From Apoderus coryli (Eukaryota > Arthropoda > Insecta > Coleoptera > Attelabidae): a DNA stretch of 64,000 nucleotides. Location: assembly GCA_911728435.2 (NCBI GenBank), contig OU452211.1, positions 9,964,428 through 10,028,427 on the forward strand, written 5' to 3'. Under the pieces are notes generated by a model. That model saw nothing but the letters and a program-made list of their open reading frames with translations. It was not told the DNA's origin and searched no databases. Shown in pieces: positions 59,339 through 64,000 of this stretch (its first letter is position 1; each line of letters begins with the position of its first letter). The translations under genes and the position numbers were made by a program.

Positions 59339-59379
59339 AGCCACTGATGATGGACGAGTAGTCCGAAACTTGTTTGGCT
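59339..59379 (+). ncRNA. Hammerhead ribozyme-like motif (right arm)
   Basis: AGCCA, CUGAUGA (59344-59350), GGAC/GUCC stem II, GAAA, CUUGUU, UGGCU. AGCCA and UGGCU form a 5-bp stem I. The triplet is GUU instead of GUC of the intact Penelope copies. Confidence 0.7.
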
Positions 59380-59929
59380 AGTGTTAAGATAAAGGGTTTT
59401 AACACATGTATATAAAGCATATTGTGGAGTAGAAGTGTTTAGAAATGCAAGGTGAAATTTTTTTACAAGTTAACCTTAGATAAGTTTGTATTATACGTTC
59501 ATACATCAAATTCTTCGCAGCCTCAAAACTTTCGAAATTATTTATTATTAGTTTAACAACATTAGATGATGGTTTGTGCTTTTGAAAATTTTGAATTTTG
59601 ACACTTTTTCAATTTGATTTTATACCCTTATTTACAAATACTTACCCTGTATTAATATTTATTAAAGAAATATACAAAGGCCGCCTAAAGTATAGGTCTA
59701 TAAATAATACTAGGATAATATATTTTTAATTATTTTTTAATCTGCAAACGTCATTTTTGACATGAAATTTCAAATAAATATTTCGAAAACGGCTTGACGT
59801 ACATGAAGTATATTTAGAATTACAAGTAGAATCCAAAAAATATATAATTTATATAGGGACGTAACGTATTTAAAATAAGGAAGTTTACACCCACTTCCGC
59901 TATGACCCGAAGTACTAGACTCTTGAAAT

Positions 59930-60050
59930 CATTTTAGTCGAATTGGCCCCGTCAACTTAAGTACTACACCAGATGTTCAGATTGTGCTACAGTATAGTCT
60001 CTCCATAATCGATCGAAACCGTTCCCTGTGGGACACCCTGTATATATAAT
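59930..60050. repeat. Dispersed repeat end with ACACCCTGTA
   Basis: Ends GTGGGACACCCTGTATATA at about 60028-60046, like several other sites here (33.7, 39.1, 45.3, 60.8 and 61.9 kb). The body was not paired with a second end. Confidence 0.35.
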
Positions 60051-60854
60051 AAACTTTAATAATTGCCGAATAAGTAAGTATTTATGTATGCCCCAGAAGT
60101 GTTTTCGTATTGTGTAATAAACGTGGCAACGTCGCTATATGTTTACTAATGTGTCATTCAGTCTCGGTTGGTTATGTTATATCCCGCAGATTTATTGTGA
60201 AAGATAATATTTTTACGATATTATGACAGTGTAGATTTTTGTTTGTCAGTGCCGTATTAGTAAATAATACCTATGTTGTGGTAATGTTTATTTATTATCA
60301 TTTTGTGGCACGATAATGGCAAATAAACATGGTTATCACCTCCTAATGAATCGTGACGCGGGATGATATGAAAGACTGAAAGGGCAAAGGGCGAGGAAGG
60401 GAAAAAAATAATAAATAATACCTACAGAACCTCAGAGAAAGCTCGAATCTGAAATCGGACTTAATGTTATGGTAATAAATAATTTTTAAAAAATGTACAT
60501 GGCTGGAAAAGTTCAGGAGTGGCTCCAGGATTTATTTATTGGGTTAAGGTGGAACAGGTTATTCTTACAAGGTGATTCAGCCTTAGCAAATTTAATAAAA
60601 AATCCTAAACTGAATATTGTTTATTCTGTAATGACTGGCAGTAGGATCCATCATGTTTCTACGAACTTTTATGTTTATTTGGGTCCCTGGCTACGTACCG
60701 GGTGGCCCGTTAAGAGAAACTAGGAACAACAAAAAGTTAAATAGAAACTTTTGTTGGCTTAACTTGATGGTTTTATTTATTTAATTTTTACATATACAGG
60801 GTGGCTCGTATTGCAGTGACGGCATTCAACTTCCTTATTTTAAGTAGCACACCC

Positions 60855-61431
60855 TATACAATGTGTCCACGGGAAAGCTTTTTTATTTGTCAATTTAGAA
60901 GAAAAAGGCATTCTTTATTTATTTCAAATGCCAAATTTACGATTACTATACAGGGTATATCAAAAATAACATTTTTAATGATTTTGATTTTTTTGTTTTT
61001 TATGAAAATATTTTCAAAATCGTGATTTATTACACCAATTGTGCAAAAAACACTAATAAACTTTTTTCTCAAAGTGGTTAATTTCATAGTTACTATTAAA
61101 ATAATCAAATTAAAAAAAAACAAGGAAATCAAAATCATTAAAAATGTTATTTTTGATAGAACCTGTATAGTAATCGTAAATTTCGTACTCGAAATTGTAG
61201 TTTTGACATAAGCAGACGTTTTTATAAAGAATGACTTTTTCTTCTAAATCTACAAATAAAAAAGTTTTTGCTCTTCCAAACTCTATCCGTGGACACATTT
61301 GATAGAGTTTGGAAGAAGAAAAAGTCATTCTTTATAAAAACGTCTGCTTGTGTCAAAATTACAAATTCAAATACCAAATTTACGATTGCTATACAGGGTC
61401 TATCAAAAATAATATTTTTAATGATTTTGAT
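60855..61431. repeat. Three alternating inverted copies of a ~140-170-bp repeat
   Basis: Copies at about 60860-60995 (+), 61130-61297 (-) and 61300-61431 (+) share CATTCTTTAT, AAATTTACGATT-CTATACAGG and TCAAAAATAA-ATTTTTAATG. Copies 2 and 3 form an almost spacerless palindrome at GATAGAGTTTGGAAGA. Probably a small non-autonomous transposon inserted repeatedly. Confidence 0.7.
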
Positions 61432-61539
61432 TGAAAAAATAATAGCGGGCCCAAAACGGATCCTTGTGGTACTGCGTATGTATAAAAATATTTTGAGGAT
61501 ATCAATGAATATATTTTTTAATACATTTCTTCCAACATT

Positions 61540-61910
61540 TTACATTGGCCCTCTACCCGATCCTCGAAAATATCATAGTGAGCTAGTTGGAGAACGGGTC
61601 ACGTTAAGTTGTGATAGCCCAATACGATTCCTATTTTGCCGACTTTCAAAATCTTGTTGGACCACCCTCGTAACTATAACAGATGTGGAGTCCATAGGCG
61701 TACACTTAATTTTTTTATTTCGTCTGAGTTTCAAAATATGAACAAAACTTATGTTTTTTAAATGGAACCACCCTGATTTTGGTATCCTTTAAAATTCGTG
61801 AGTTTCACAAAAAAGTAGCGAAAACCGCATCCCGCTAACTTTCCCAATAACGGAGCTACTCCGCAATTACAAACGAAATCTGGACACCCTGTATACAGTT
61901 ACTATAAATA
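61540..61910 (-). repeat. Dispersed repeat with TACAGGGTGTCC end
   Basis: Minus strand begins GTATACAGGGTGTCCAGATT at 61901-61882 and continues GTTTGTAATTGCGGAGTAGC. This looks like a dispersed DNA-transposon end; the other end was not found. Confidence 0.4.
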
Positions 61911-62659
61911 AAATCCAAACTTTGAAAAAGTTTAAACTGAAATTTTTGGTTGCTCTGTTTTTCGTTTATGTGTTCCTGTTGACAAAACTCCAATGATTAA
62001 TCAAGTAAAAAAGATGAAAGAAAAAATCAAACTCAATGATTTGGCAAATTGAATATTGCCGCCTTTCCTTTTGCAGTTTTCGACGGTTTCCGATCTTGTC
62101 TGTCAAAAACTCGATCTCTCAACGAGAGGCGCGCATTGGATTTAGTCGGGGCTGGGGTGTATGTTCATTCCTACAAAAACACAAAGATTTTAATAGTTTC
62201 TAAAAAAATTTATATTAAATAAAAACTTAAGAAATTAAATTAATTTTGAAATAAAACACTGTATTTCAATCCCTTGATAGTCTTTTTAAAAACTATTAGA
62301 AAAAAATTATATGTGGCCCTAAAATAACGAGACATACAATGCAGAAAGAGCCAGCTAGTTGGTTTCATTGATAACCTCAAGATAATAATCTGGATGAATA
62401 GTTTGACCGCTTTCACTGAAATTGGGAACGTTCACTAGACGGATTGAGGCTTAGTGATAGTATCATAAAAGTGCGCAACCAAAATTCGTCTTATTGTGGC
62501 AATTTTCATGGCATTTAAAAGTTCAGTACAAACATTTTGGTTCAAACGTGAGAATTTGTTTATTGTAAAAGCTGTTTTAAGCCTTATAGAAGAAAATATT
62601 TCTTATGCTTTTCTTTTCCAATTTCAGGATTTTGAAGTATAGTAAATAAAACAGTTTTA

Positions 62660-62895
62660 CTTGTGATTTCAACCTAATTTCTGAGCGATAGCACTAAAAC
62701 TTCTACCAAATTTAGATCTATCAAGACAGTAGATGTAGGTATTACCCATTTGAGGTGGGCACACAGTGTGTTTTCTTTAAACTTCATTATGCCTGGTATA
62801 CGAGTATGTTGACGTTTGCTATTGACTAAAGACCACAATGCCTTAGGATCGCGCTCAATATTATTCTTTGTAGTCCTTGTACGCAGATGCAATCT
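62660..62895 (-). pseudogene. LINE ORF2 fragment before the RT domain
   Basis: ERDPKALWSLVNSKRQHTRI and PGIMKFKENTL match the linker between endonuclease and RT in Jockey-type ORF2 (DPK.FWS.VN.KR). The equivalent piece of the 19-kb LINE is RFWSYVNNLKNSSSIP. A short isolated scrap. Confidence 0.6.
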
Positions 62896-63241
62896 GGTAT
62901 TTTATAGTTTTTCTAATGTTGCTATAATATATTGTGCAACGAACATGAATTTTAATTTATTTATTAACGGAAACATCCAATAATTACATTACCACCTTAT
63001 TACACTTCGTGTCTTAAATATCAACGTAGGCTGCTATTATCGACGGCAACAGCTTTTTCCAACAATCAAAACAAACGAACTGATATTGACGTAAACTTTT
63101 AATACAATATTGTAATGTGTCAAAAGTAAAGCAACATTTTAATATTTGCCTAAAAAAGAAAGGTTTTAGTGACAGTAAAGGTTAAAATATTTTTGCTGAG
63201 TTTATTTTATGTTTAATTAACATTTCTGTGCTGGATTAATC

Positions 63242-63990
63242 ATGCCAAGAGGTATTCCAATTTCGAAAGAATTAAAACAGAGAGTAGTGATTGCACACTT
63301 GTAAGGTACAATACAAGCCCAATTGCAAGACGGTTTTTTTTGACCCAGAGCCAGCGTATCCAAAATAATTTCAAGTTACAATGAAAGGGGACATTTAGAG
63401 AATATACCAAAATCGACAAGCTCGAGAAAAACAACAATTAGGACAGACAGACGCCTGAAAAGAATTTCCCTCAACGATCCTTGGATGTCTGCACCTAGAA
63501 TAATTGCTGAAATTCCCGAAATTGAGGATAGTCCACGGACAGTTCAAAGAAGGTTGGTAGACGCAAAGTTGTTTAGTAGACGCCCTGCTAAAAAGCCGCT
63601 TATTTCGGCAAGAAATGGAGTGACTAGGCTTGAATTTGCACGTGGACATTTAAATTGGACAGTAGACGATTGGGAAAAAGTGTTATTTAGCGATTAAACG
63701 CGTTATACAATTTTCAATTCTGATAGAATGAAGTATATAAGACGGTCAATCAATCCAAGGTTTCATCCCAAATACGTTACACCCACAGGTAAAGGCAGTG
63801 TTTTCCATGGGGTTGTTTCTCATGGAATGGAGTGGGTCCTTTAAACTTCATTAATGACACCAGGGATCGATTTGTCTATAGAGATCTAATGCAAAATGAA
63901 ATGTTGCCTTATGCAGAGTGGGAAATGCCGTTGCATTTTATTTTTTAATAGTATAACGATCCAAAACACTTCCGAATTGTTCAAAAGTGG
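63242..63990 (+). pseudogene. Tc1-like transposase, broken and cut by window end
   Basis: Cut-and-paste transposase of Tc1 type. ATG 63242 gives MPRGIPISKELKQRVVIAHL, the first HTH, then a stop. It continues RASVSKIISSYNERGH, TIRTDRRLKRISLNDPWMSA and EIEDSPRTVQRRLVDAKLFS (second HTH), then FARGHLNWTVDDWEKVLFSD (first Asp). The next codon, normally Glu, is TAA. Further motifs are TIFNSDRMKYIRRSINPRFH, a small deletion at the GGSVMVWG motif, and YAEWEMPL. The third acidic residue would lie beyond 64000. Confidence 0.8.
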
Positions 63991-64000
63991 TTTCAAGAAA

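Larger units (their letters stand above)
59050..59440. mobile_element. Fold-back Penelope-type terminal-region relic
   Basis: Arms at about 59050-59195 and 59288-59430 are inverted around a ~92-base centre. The right arm resembles the 3' end of the Penelope element at 30.1-30.25 kb: AGCCACTGATGATGGAC, GTCCGAAAC, TGTATATAAAG and TGTGGAGTAGA in the same order. So a palindromic relic of a related element, without coding sequence. Confidence 0.65.

Noticed and set aside
62080..62160. Candidate plus-strand exon after TTTTGCAG
   Set aside because: No conserved product, and the donor is weak; polypyrimidine-AG alone is common in this DNA.

Overview
The window looks like part of a large, AT-rich, transposon-laden insect genome. 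It carries one multi-exon animal transcription-factor gene, long introns full of repeats, and many insect-type elements: Penelope-like elements, R1/Jockey-type LINEs, mariner/Tc1 transposases, a hAT/ZBED-type remnant and a Crypton-like tyrosine recombinase. The species cannot be fixed from sequence alone; a beetle is my guess, and only an inference.

Left part (3.3-18.6 kb): an apparently intact RFX1/2/3-type gene (Rfx) on the minus strand. I traced 11 coding exons by joining GT-AG sites in phase. Together they read through without a stop and give about 755 residues, from an ATG at 18556 to a stop at 3284-3286. Its introns hold a decayed R1-like LINE ORF1 (8.5-10.2 kb), a hAT/ZBED-like remnant, tandemly duplicated reverse-transcriptase scraps (15.3-15.6 kb), a degenerate ~180-bp tandem array (15.8-18.2 kb) and a MITE (17.2-17.7 kb). 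The first 3.3 kb shows no recognisable gene.

Middle part (18.9-48.3 kb): almost wholly mobile DNA. The centrepiece is a 6.8-kb near-perfect palindrome (23475-30254). It is made of two nearly identical Penelope-like elements arranged head to head, each with an open ~817-residue reverse transcriptase/GIY-YIG ORF and a hammerhead ribozyme motif in its 3' region. Around it lie LINE fragments, several mariner and Tc1-like transposase relics, a fold-back mariner with two 3' ends (37 kb), a tyrosine-recombinase relic inside a TIR-like bracket (34-36.5 kb), and a ~980-bp direct repeat (46.5-48.2 kb).

Right part (48.3-64 kb): mostly anonymous AT-rich DNA with short palindromes, tRNA-like SINE heads, two fold-back hammerhead-bearing relics (58.8 and 59.0-59.4 kb), alternating inverted repeats (60.9-61.4 kb), a LINE fragment and a Tc1-like transposase cut by the window end. 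A possible first coding exon of another plus-strand gene sits at 57477-57538.

The most unusual overall signal is the number of hammerhead-type cores: about ten across both strands, in at least six sequence families, often as inverted pairs. At least three keep a complementary stem I, a stem II, GAAA and a cleavable triplet.
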